Shown here: positions 25,201 through 37,200 of the stretch, piece after piece
How positions within the stretch are numbered: the first letter of the stretch is position 1
Layout: each line of letters opens with the position of its first letter
Origin: Leptodactylus fallax
Taxonomy: Eukaryota; Chordata; Amphibia; Anura; Leptodactylidae
Direction: 5' to 3'
Length of the DNA: 64,000 nt
NCBI GenBank assembly: GCA_947044405.1
Contig: CAMRHE010000156.1
Location: forward strand, 2,585,001-2,649,000
Notes under the pieces: model-generated
Told to the model about the DNA's origin: nothing
The model's database searches: none
Seen by the model: only the letters and a program-made list of their open reading frames with translations
Position numbers and translations under genes: made by a program

Positions 25201-28200
25201 CGAGCTTCCCTGACCAGAATAAACATCTATGGAACTATGGCTGTACAATGTATACTTTGTATAAATATTATCAATGTTAGTAGGTATATTAGAAAGTATA
25301 AGTACTGCAAGACATAGTGCTGACATTTTTTTTTTTTTTTTTAGATTTATGAAGAACCCCTCAGTGCTGTGTGACGGCAGCACCTACTACATTCATTACA
25401 ACACCATTACCGGGCAAATCAGACAACTTACCAGTTCCCCCAGTCCAGCCAAGGGCTTTGTACTGCTGTAAGACCCTGCCAACAACTTTTTGGTTTTTGG
25501 ATAAGACCACAGCTCTGGACAAACCAAATTTCTGTTTGTAGTATTTCATTAGTGAGCGATGACCAATCCTGGCACCTGTAATAGAAACATAGACACTTTA
25601 TTGTGAGAAGCAAAGAAAAAAAGTTTTAAAAACCATGAACAAAAAATATTTTCGTACTATGCCATAGAATTAACCAGCTAAATGGTAGTAGTTAGCTATA
25701 ATAAAGATGTTCTACCAAGATAGAAGAATAGGCCATAGCAAAATGTTCAGAAATATGCTCCAACTATTATTACTTACATCATCAAAACAAACTGTGATTG
25801 CAATATCATGACAAAACAGTATGCTGAGAGGTCTCAAGAAAGTAACTGCATATAGCTCTGTATAATTCAGATAGCTATTGGCTGAACACTTGTTCAGAAA
25901 ACCAAATGAATAGTTTTAGTATTGGCACCAAATAGTGCGTGGCCGCAAGAGGTTGGGGGTACCTGCCTCAACCTTCCAAAAAATAAATCACACATTAAAA
26001 CACCTACAATATATTCCCCTTGTGCCACTATCACCAATAGAAAGACAAGTATCCACAAGAGTACATAATAAGATTGGAATATATCAAAACAAATATACAG
26101 ACCAATATGCTACCCCACGTGGCAAGGCACAGAAAAAAAAATCCAATTGTTACTATTATGGTTGCATCATAACAAATACAGTGCCTTGCGAAAGTATTCG
26201 GCCCCCTTGAACTTTTCAACCTTTTGCCACATTTCAGGCTTCAAACATAAGGATATAACATTTTAATTTTTTGGTGAAGAATCAACAACAAGTGGGACAC
26301 AATTGTGAAGTGGAACGAAATTTATTGGTTATTTTAAACTTTTGTAAAAAATAAAAAACTGAAAATTGGGGCATGCAATATTATTCGGCCCCTTTCATTT
26401 TTGAGTGCAGCAAACTCACTCCAGAAGTTCAGTGAGGATCTCTGAATGATCCAATGTTGTCCTAAATGACTGATGATGATAAATATAATCCACCTGTGTG
26501 TAATCAAGTCTCCGTATAAACGCACCTGCTCTGTGATAGTCTCAGGGTTCTGTTTAAAGCACAGAGAGCATCATGAAGACCAAGGAACACACCAGGCAGG
26601 TCCGTGATACTGTTGTGGAAAAGTTTAAAGCCGGATTTGGATACAAAAAGATTTCCCAAACTTTAAACATCCCCAGGAGCACTGTGCAAGCGATCATATT
26701 GAAATGGAAGGAGTATCAGACCACTGCAAATCTACCAAGACCCGGCCGTCCCTCTAAACTTTCATCTCAAACAAGGAGAAGACTGATCAGAGATGTAGCC
26801 AAGAGGCCCATGATCACTCTGGATGAACTGCAGAGATCTACAGCTGAGGTGGGAGAGTCTGTCCATAGGACAACAATCAGTCGTACACTGCACAAATCTG
26901 GCCTTTATGGAAGAGTGGCAAGAAGAAAGCCATTTCTCAAAGATATCCATAAAAATTCTCATTTAAAGTTTGCCACAAGCCACCTAGGAGACACACCAAA
27001 CATGTGGAACAAGGTGCTCTGGTCAGATGAAACCAAAATCGAACTTTTTGGCCACAATGCAAAACGATATGTTTGGTGTAAAAGCAACACAGCTCATCAC
27101 CCTGAACACACCATCCCCACTGTCAAACATGTTGGTGGCAGCATCATGGTTTGGGCCTGCTTTTCTTCAGCAGGGACAGGGAAGATGGTTAAAATTGATG
27201 GGAAGATGGATGGAGCCAAATACTGGACCATTCTGGAAGAAAACCTGTTGGAGTCTGCAAAAGACCTGAGACTGGGACGGAGATTTATCTTCCAACAAGA
27301 CAATGATCCCAAACATAAAGCAAAATCTTCAATGGAATGGTTCACAAATAAACGTATCCAGGTGTTAGAATGGCCAAGTCAAAGTCCAGACCTGAATCCA
27401 ATCGAGAATCTGTGGAAAGAGCTTAAAACTGCTGTTCACAAACGCTCTCCATCCTACCTCACTGAGCTCGAGCTGTTTTCCAAGGAAGAAAGGGCAAGAA
27501 TTTCAGTCTCTCGATGTGCAAAACTGATAGAGACATACCCCAAGCGACTTGCAGCTGTAATCGCAGCAAAAGGTGGCGCTACAAAGTATTAACTTAAGGG
27601 GGCCGAATAATTTGGCACGCCCCACTTTTCAGTTTTTTATTTTTTACAAAAGTTTAAAATATCCAATAAATTTCGTTCCACTTCACGATTGTGTCCCACT
27701 TGTTGTTGATTCTTCACCAAAAAATTAAAATTTTATATCCTTATGTTTGAAGCCTGAAATGTGGCAAAAGGTTGAAAAGTTCAAGGGGGCCGAATACTTT
27801 CGCAAGGCACTGTATATACAGTCATATGAAAAAGTTTGGGCACCCCTATTAATCTTAATCATTTTTAGTTCTAAATATTTGGGTGTTTGCAACAGCCATT
27901 TCAATTTGATATATCTAATAACTGATGGACACAGTAATATTTCAGGATTGAAATGAGGTTTATTGTACTAACAGAAAATGTGCAATATGCATTAAACCAA
28001 AATTTGACCAGTGCAAAAATTTGGGTACCCTTATCATTTTATTGATTTGAATACTCCTAACTACTTTTACTGACTTACTGAAGCACAAAATTGGTTTTGT
28101 AACTTCACTGAGCTTTGAACTTCATAGCCAGGTGTATCCAATCATGAGAAAAGGTATTTAAGGTGGCCAATTGCAAGTTGTTCTCCTATTTGAATCTCCT

Positions 28201-31200
28201 CTGAAGAGTGGCATCATGGGCTCCTCAAAACAACTCTCAAATGATCTGAAAACAAAGATTGTTCAACATAGTTGTTCAGGGGAAGGATACAAAAAGTTGT
28301 CTCAGAGATTTAACCTGTCAGTTTCCACTGTGAGGAACATAGTAAGGAAATGGAAGACCACAGGGACAGTTCTTGTTAAGCCCAGAAGTGGCAGGCCAAG
28401 AAAAATATCAGAAAGGCAGAGAAGAAGAATGGTGAGAACAGTCAAGGACAATCCACAGACCACCTCCAAAGAGCTGCAGCATCATCTTGCTGCAGATGGT
28501 GTCACTGTGCATCGGTCAACAATACAGCACACTTTGCACAAGGAGAAGCTGTATGGGAGAGTGATGCGAAAGAAGCCGTTTCTGAAAGCACGCCACAAAC
28601 AGAGTCGCCTGAGGTATGCAAAAGCACATTTGGACAAGCCAGCTTCATTTTGGAAGAAGGTCCTGTAGACTGATGAAACAAAGATTGAGTTGTTTGGTCA
28701 TACAAAAAGGCGTTATGCATGGCGTCAAAAAAACACAGCATTCCAAGAAAAACACTTGCTACCCACTGTAAAATTTGGTGGAGGTTCCATCATGCTTTGG
28801 GGCTGTGTGGCCAATGCCGGCACCGGGAATCTTGTTAAAGTTGAGGGTCGCATGGATTCAACTCAGTATCAGCAGATTCTTGAGAATAATGTATAAGAAT
28901 CAGTGACGAATTTGAAGTTACGCCGAGGATGGATATTTCAGCAAGACAATGATCCAAAACACAGCTCCAAATCTACTCAGGCATTCATGCAGAGGAACAA
29001 TTACAATGTTCTGGAATGGCCATCCCAGTCCCCAGACCTGAATATCATTGAACATCTGTGGGATAATTTGAAGCGGGCTGTCCATGCTCAGCGACCATCA
29101 AACTTAACTGAACTGAAATTGTTTTGTCAAGAGGAAGGAAAAATACCTTCATCCAGGATCCAGGAACTGATTAAAAGCTACAGGAAGCGACTAGAGGCTG
29201 TTATTGTTGCAAAAGGAGGATCTACTAAATATTAATGTCACTTTTCTGTTGAGGTGCCCATACTTTTGCACCGGTCAAATTTTGGTTTAATGCATATTGC
29301 ACATTTCTGTTAGTACAATAAACCTCATTTCAATCCTGAAATATTACTGTGTCCATCAGTTATTAGATATATCAAATTGAAATGGCTGTTGCAAACACCC
29401 AAATATTTAGAACTAAAAATGATTAAGATTAATAGGGGTGCCCAAACTTTTTCATATGACTGTATATCCCAAACAAACTGAATAGTACCTGATGACTAAT
29501 CCATATGTAGCCTTCTGCAGTAAAAATTTCCATATGTAGCCTTCTGTCGGTTAGAATGCTCTTCCAAGTTTCAACCTGCAGCTTGCAATATAGTCCCAGT
29601 ATATCCATTAGGCATGCTAAGGGGAGGCTCCCGCTGGTAGCATATATTCCAATGTTGGCGTCCATCAAAACTTCAAATAGACTTGGAGCGCCAACGTTGG
29701 AGTGAGTGCTACTGGGCAGAGCCTGCTCCTAGAACGCCTAACAGATATATTTTGGCTTTAATTATCGGAACCTGCAAGACAATTTGGAAGATCATTCTAA
29801 CCCACAGAATGCTACATATGGATTTGTCATCGGATACTATTCAGTTTGTTTGAGAGAAATAACTACATATTTGTTATGGTGCAACCATAATAACATTTAG
29901 ATTTTTATCTGTGCCTTGCCACCTGGGGTAGCATATTGGTCTGTATATTAGTTTTGAGAGAGTTTACATTTGTTTTGATATATTATTATCTTACTGTGTA
30001 CTATTGTGGATAGTTGTCTTGCGAATGGAGACAGTGAGAATATATTGTAGGTGTTTAACTTGTTCAGAAAACACCTACTCCTCCGGACATCCCCCTCTCC
30101 CCAAGATGCTTTCCTGAGGAGGGAGGTGGGGGGATATCCCACTGCCAGACACTCTAAGGCTGAGGTCCCACGTTGCGGAAAGGCAGCTTTTTTTGTTGCA
30201 GATTTTGTTGCGGTTTTTTGAGCCAAAGCCAGAAGTGGATTGAGCAGGAGGTAGAAGTATAAATACTTCCTATATATTTTCCATTCCTTTTGTAGCCATT
30301 CGCGGCTTTGGCTCAAAAAAAACGCAACAAAAACGTCAACAAAAAAAGCTGCGTTTCTGCAATGTGGGGCCTTAGCCTAAAGGCAGTTATTACCCTTGAG
30401 AAAAAAGGTTTGTGCATGTTGAAATTCAGCATGCCTCACCCTTCTATCCCCCCAAACATGTACTATCAGAAGAGAGTTGGATTACCCCTATACACAGCAA
30501 ATGGTCAACATTCATCTAACTTGTATAGTAACTTCTAGAGAAGACTGTCTCTGTACTAGGATCATCTTAATATACCTATTTTATAGATATTCCACACTGC
30601 AGTTCTCATACAGTAGTGTCGGTTGAATAGTGGCTTGAGCACAGTAAAAACGCAAAAAAATGGCCAAAATTTATTCCTTGAAATATAATGATAATTTTCT
30701 AGTGCCTGCAAAGTACTTACTGTTATAATAGTGCCCCCTAGCTATATAATGAAGACATGGTAGACCTTTTCACTAACAGCTGTTGCAGCATCTGCTCACT
30801 CTTGTCCATCAGCAAAATCACTCATCTTGCCAATGGCACACAAATGAAAATGCTATATTTTTCCTATCACTGGTTTCAATGCATAAAGGTCTTCTGATGT
30901 GATGACAAACTTTGGTGTGCTATAACTAGCCATACTGACAGCATACACTGTTAATAACAAAATGGCAGTTTGCTAAAAGGATCCTGACAGATTAAACACT
31001 CGCTTAGTGAAAGTAAGCTACTAATAACTGTTCATACAGCCGCACTGACTGCACAGGACTTTTACAGTCGGCTTTTCATATCCTTTGGCAGATCAATATA
31101 CTTTCAGATTCTAATCTCCAGCAGGGATAATATCAAGCCTCAAAGATAGACTGCAAGACATTTAAAGGGCAACTAAAGCTAAAGAGAGAGGCATATAAAA

Positions 31201-34200
31201 GAGCAGCTTTTAGAAAGAGCAGACAATATCATTCACACAGATATACGCAAATATTTTCACGGCAAATAAAGCAGCCATCATGAGGGCAGATATTTTTGGA
31301 CTTTCTGTAAGAAATCTCATTGAAAAATCACTGCAGTCAGACTCTCCTCAAACTAAAAAGGCTGACAACTGGGAGCAATAGACTGACTTTTAGACTGTTT
31401 CCCTTAATACATTTAACAGAAGGTACTAATACATTCTACACAAAGCATTCAGCATAAAAACCCTATAAACTAAAAATACAGAACTGCTTGTTGCGGTTCT
31501 AATATGCTGAGATTTATCACCACTCTTCTGGGTTTTCTTTGTATTTCCCCACATGCAGGCTTTATTCAACCTGAAATCAATACCTAATGCTGCAGCTCTG
31601 CTAAAATTAACCCTGCATTATTTCCTCTTAATTTTATATCAATAGATCCAGCTTTTAAAAAACCTTTTAAAAACTAGTCAGCCCATTGCTTATCTCTACA
31701 ATAAGAAGAGCACAAATAAAAGGGCTTGCAATTTCTGAAGCCTCAGTCTTATTTCTGGCATCAGCTGACTGAAGTATTTTAATATTATGTTATTCTTTTT
31801 ATTGTCTTGTGTGCAATTGTATCTTTTTGATAGCCAGTATATAACACCAACATACAAAAATAATAATACTGCGCTAACATCGAATATACCGTGTCTTGAA
31901 GAATGATTTCTCTGCAAATGTCCTCCATTACTGTATATTTCTAATACTCAATACTTTCTGGTGTTTAAAGGGGTGGTCCAGTTTTAGACAAATGGTGACA
32001 AATGTTAATGTTTGTATAATGAAAGTTATACAAATTTTCCAATATACTTTCTGTATCAATTCCTCACAGTTTCTAGATCTCTGCTTGCTGTCATTCTGCT
32101 TCCGCCCAGTGGATAACAATCAGTCTATGATCATGTGACGCACACAGGTGCACAGCTCGTTATAGTCACAGCACAGTAATCAGACATCTGTCTAATAACA
32201 AGCTGTGCACCTGTGTTCATCACATGACCATGGACTAATTTTTATCCACTGGGCGGAAGCAGAATGACAGCAAGCAGAGATCTTGAAAACCGTGAGGAAT
32301 TGATACAGAAAGTATATTGGAAAATTGTACAAATTTTCATTATACAAACACTAACATTTCAATATGTATCTGAAACTGGACAATCCCTTTCAAGAGGATC
32401 TGTCATCGGGTCTCAAAAGCCAGTGCATACCTCATCTGACAGGAGCTGTCACCCTGAGTATTTTTTTGTTTTGTTTATTCAGATACATTCAGCTGTTCAG
32501 AGGAGATAAGCCTTGTTTGTATTTATGGAAATTAACCAAATGGGTGGTAACATACAACACATGGAAGAACTTCCCACTTGACTAATAAACCCTACCTTGA
32601 ATAAACATTAATGGAGCTTATATTTTTGGAAAGGCGGAATGGCTTTGGATAAACAAAACACTAAAATTCTCAAACATTGCTGAAAGCTCAGATGATGTAT
32701 GTCATTGGGCTTTTAAGACCTGGTGAGAGGTCCTCTTTAAAGAAGTAGTCACAAGAACCCAGCATATCAACCCAGCCCAGTAGATCACAACAATTCCAAG
32801 ATAAATGTATTTTTTTACTCTCCGTAAAATCCTTTTCTCATTGTATTCATTGGGGGGGACAGTACCATGTGTATAGACCCGGCCACAAGGAAGCTGAAAC
32901 TCGGAATAGCAAAAGATATCTGTTCTGCCTCTAGGCTATACCCTCTCCACAGACACTATGCTGACCAGTTTGTACTGCAGCAGTAGGAGAGAGACCAAAA
33001 CTAAAGAAAAAAAAAAAAAAAAAAAAAAAATAAATATGGAACCATCACCACCAACTTTCCCTGAACCCAAAAATGAACCAAAACATCCCAGGTCAGGAAC
33101 AACAAGAAACAAGGGTGGGATCTGTGTCCCCCAATGAATACAAAGGGAAAAGGATTTTACAGTGAGTACAAAAATCCATTTTTCTCCATTATTACACTGG
33201 GGGACACAGCACTATGGGATGTCCTAAAGCAGTCCTAGAAGGTGGGAATTACACAACCATTACAAGCGAGCAACCTAGCGCACAGTCGCTTGCAGAACCT
33301 TACAACCCAACCTGGCATTGGCAGAGGCCACAGAGTGGATCTGGTAGAACTTTGTGAAAGTGTGGAGAGAGGCCCAGGTGGCAGCTTTGTCCAGGAAGCT
33401 CCGACAGCTCTTCTGGAATGAGCAGTAACCCAGAGATGCAGCAAACTATCCTTGAGGCCTCACAGATAGCAGACCTAATCCATCAGGAGATGGAAGCCTT
33501 GGAAGCAGCAGAGAATGACAAGGTGTCCGAATGACGGAAAGAATCAGTGAGAGACAAATAGACCTGGATCGCCCAGACAACATCCAGGCAGTGAAAAGAA
33601 CGCTAACGTGGGTGCTTGGTGTCCGGGCAGAAAGACGGTAAGATGAGGTCCTCGTGATGGCTCAAGGATCCTGGGACCAGGCCACGTAGCGGGGGAGCTT
33701 GTGTTTCAGGCGGGAGGTAGAGAGGTCCACATCGGGCGTGCCCCACCGGGATCACAATTGGAGAGAAATATTCTGGTGAAGCTACCACTCGTCCAGGTCG
33801 AGCTTTTATCAACTTAGGTAGTCTGCCGCCCAATTGTCCACGCCTGGAATGCAGCCCACCGACAGGGCTAGAACAAGAGGCTCTGCCTAAAGAAGAGAGT
33901 GGGAGGCTTCTTGCATGGCTGCACGGCTCATGGTGCCCCCCTAATGGTTCAACTACGCGACCACGGTGGAGTTGTCTGTCTGGACTCTGACCGGATGCCC
34001 TTGGAGGAAAGAGGTCCAATGAGACAAGGCTAAGAGGATGGCCCTCAGTTCCAGAAGCTTGATCAGGACGGAGGGCTCTGCTCTGGACAACAGGCACCAA
34101 AGACCGCTCCCCAGCAGAAAAGACTAACATCGGTGGAGATTCAACAGAGGGGAAGAAAGGACTTCCCCTAATATATTCCTTGAGAGGAGAGCCACCAAAG

Positions 34201-37200
34201 AAGCTCTCAGCAAACCCGGGAGGCAAGAGAATCAGACAGTCGAGGCTGGACGGAGACTTGTCTCATCAGGCCAGAATCGCCAATTGGAGAGGACGAGAGT
34301 GGACCGGAGCAAAAAAAAAAAAAAAAAAAACGAATGGTGGGGAAGAAGGCCAAGTGGACAGCTCCCGAGGAGCCCTGAGAAGGGGAAAACCTTCATGAAG
34401 AGGGGAACTTGGAAAAGGAATGTCTGGAGGACTTGGTGCAGGACTGCCAGGCAGGTCTGGGCTTGAAAGAGGGCTTCTTGGAGCAGGAGTCCCAGGAAGA
34501 CTTTCCTCCAGAGCGAAAGGTGGAGCCACAAAAGGAGCGAAAATGGTGAGAACAGCTGGAGTGAGGTGGCTGGCGTTTAGTTTGCCTCTGGGGGGGGAGG
34601 AGAGATCTTCCCCCTGTAGCTTCAGAGATAAGCTTGGCAGCCTCCTTGGCAAATCGGCGGCACAGGTACTTGGAAGCGTTCAGGATTTGATATACGAGCA
34701 GCTGGTTGCCCTGGAGGGGAGCTTCATTGGAGAGACTCGTCTGGAGCTCTTTGGCCCAGGAAATGCAGGCCTTGCTGACTCAAGAAGCGGCAAAGGCAAG
34801 CTGTAGGGAGGAGCCAGCCGCTGTGAAGGCCGCCTTGGCGAGAGAGTGCACCCTCTTGTCGGAGGGATCGCTGAAAGTGGCGGAGTCCACTAAAGGCAAG
34901 ATAGTAGTTTTGGAGAGCCTAGCTATTTCAGGGTCCACTGCGCGAGGTTCCGACCACTTGGAGACACACTGGTCTGGGAAAGGAAAGAGAACATCCGACT
35001 TCCTGGTGAAGTCATTGCTCCTTCAAGATATTTTCAAACGCCCCATGGTTGGGGAAGACCAGAGGAGGGCAGCGACTGTGGCGGAAGGAGATATCCTCTT
35101 GAGAGGCAGGATCCAGGTTCTCTGAGATCCGTAGAGTATCCCTGACTGCACGGATGAGCTTCTGCGGCACCGGGAGGGGCCAAGGGGCAGGTTGGCTCCT
35201 CAAGGGAGGACATGGAGAGGGCCCAATGAAAAAATGGGGAATAACCCAGAAGGGTTAACCTACCAGACTGCCGGAAGACTGTCAATCGCCAGCTGCTGCA
35301 GGGTGGCTGCAGAGAGAAGATAGCCTAGGTGCTGTATCCCTCAGGAAGCAGAGAAATCCTGAGAAGCTGCAGGCGAAAACAGAAAACAACATAAAATAAA
35401 AGAAACTGTTTTCTGAGGAGAGTGAGGAAACTCCTCCTGGAATTACCATGTGCAGGGGATAGGGGGAAGAAGAGAGACCTCCCTGGGTTGCCCCCTGACT
35501 AATAGGAGAGGTCCGGAGGCCTGGGAAACCCAGGGGGAGGGTGAGCCTAATTGCAGCCTAGTAGACATAGTAGATAGACTAATGTAGATATTGCGGCCGG
35601 CCACGGCACATCCCTGGCAGCCTAAAAATGGGGTTTCGGGGACTGGAGCAGGGGTCCTCAAGTTTCTTTAATAGGAGTAATGGCAAATTGATAGGACCCC
35701 AGCCAATCCGGAGGATAAAAGAACTGCATTGCCAGTAATAACAATAATAGTAGCAGTTACTATTTCACATTTCCTAATAATGGGATTTTTGTACTCACCG
35801 TAAAATCCTTTTCTCGTTGTATTCACTGGGGGACACAGCACCATGGTATAGACCTGGTCACTAGGAGACACACACTAGGGAAATGAAAGCTGTTGGCTCT
35901 GCCTGCAGGCTATACCCTGCCACAGCCACTGTGCATGAATCAGTTTGTATCGGAGCAGTAGGAGAGAGACACAAAGGAACATGAAACCAACAACCACCAA
36001 CAATGCCTGAACCCGAAAAGGAACCAACACAGCTCGAGCAGGAATAACACTGAAAAACAAGGGTGGGATCTGTGTCCCCCAGTGAATACAACGAGAAAAG
36101 GATTTTACGGTGAGTACAAAAATCCCATTATCCCATATTTCACTGGGGGACACAGCACCATGGGATGTCCTAAAGCAGTCCCAGAGGGTGGGAATAACAC
36201 GGCCATGCAAAATCCTTAACGCTCAGCTGCTTCCAGAAAATTACAACCCAAACTGGCATTGGCAGAGGCCACAGAATGGATCTGGTGAAACTTAGAGAAA
36301 AAGGATGGAGGCCCAGTGGGATACTTACAGACCTGGGAAGCAGAAGCCTGATGCCGGAGGCCCAGCGAACTCCAACAGCTCTAGAGGAGAGAGCCATCAC
36401 ACGGAAAGGCAGAGCCCTACCCTTAAACCGATAGGTCTCCCTAATCTCAGACCAAAGCCATCGGAAGATGGGAGCTCTGGAAGCAGGCAGGCCCTTGCAA
36501 GGGCACTCAGGCAGAACGAGCAAAGCGTCCGAACAACAGAAAGGATCCATGAGGGACAATATAGACGCAAATTGCCTGGGCAACAACGGGGCAGGGAAGA
36601 GCAAGCACTCACATGGATGCCTGGGGACCGAGCAGAAATAGGTCAAGACCAAGTCCTCGATGTGGAAGGAAGAAAACCACCCTAAAAAAAAAAAGACTGT
36701 GGCAGACAGAGGAAAACCTTATCCTTGTGGAGGACCAGAAAGGGAGGCTGCCGAAAAAAGGGCTGCGAATTTGGGACCCCTGCGGATGGAGGTAATGGCC
36801 ACCAGGAACTCGATCTACCAGGACAGAAGACAAAAAAGGGATATCAAAGGCTCGAAGGGGGGAACCTGAAACACCTTAAAGACGAGGTTAAGATCCCACG
36901 GATCCAAGGGTTCCAAAGGAGCACAGAATGGCACTCCTGTAGGAAAGTCTTTAAAAGGGAAGAAGACTAAGACCTTCATCCAGACCAGACCGGAGAAGAT
37001 CCGATGAGAATCGTTACTCTCCCAATGGTAGACGTAAGCCTTCCATGTTTGATGGCAGATCTAAGCTATCTGGAATTTCCGGGCCTTGAGTATGGTAGGA
37101 TAAACTCCGGAAAAACCACGATGCCTCAAACCTCGGATTCAACAGCCACGCCGTGAACGCAGCTGAGTCAAGGTGGGGTGGAACAGCGGTCCTGGAGACA

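Larger units (their letters stand above)
25996..30056. mobile_element. Long fold-back element split by two Tc1 insertions
   Basis: The left arm is 25996-26178 plus 29463-29660; the right arm is about 29690-30056. CACCTACAATATATT, CAATATGCTACCCC, GGCAAGGCACAG and AACAAACTGAATAGTA all recur inverted. The centre is a hairpin CCAATGTTGGCG / CGCCAACGTTGG at 29650-29700. Without inserts the element would be roughly 0.8 kb. No ORF of its own. Confidence 0.8.

Noticed and set aside
25361..25431. Extension of the ZNF622 exon to a stop at 25361
   Set aside because: The frame continues past a consensus GTAAGT donor into residues without homology, and the true last exon at 22164-22291 completes the split codon.
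33603..34226. 207-aa minus-strand ORF
   Set aside because: It is out of frame with the DIRS coding blocks; a neighbouring frame reads the recognisable WGTPDVDL and PRYVAWSQDP motifs.
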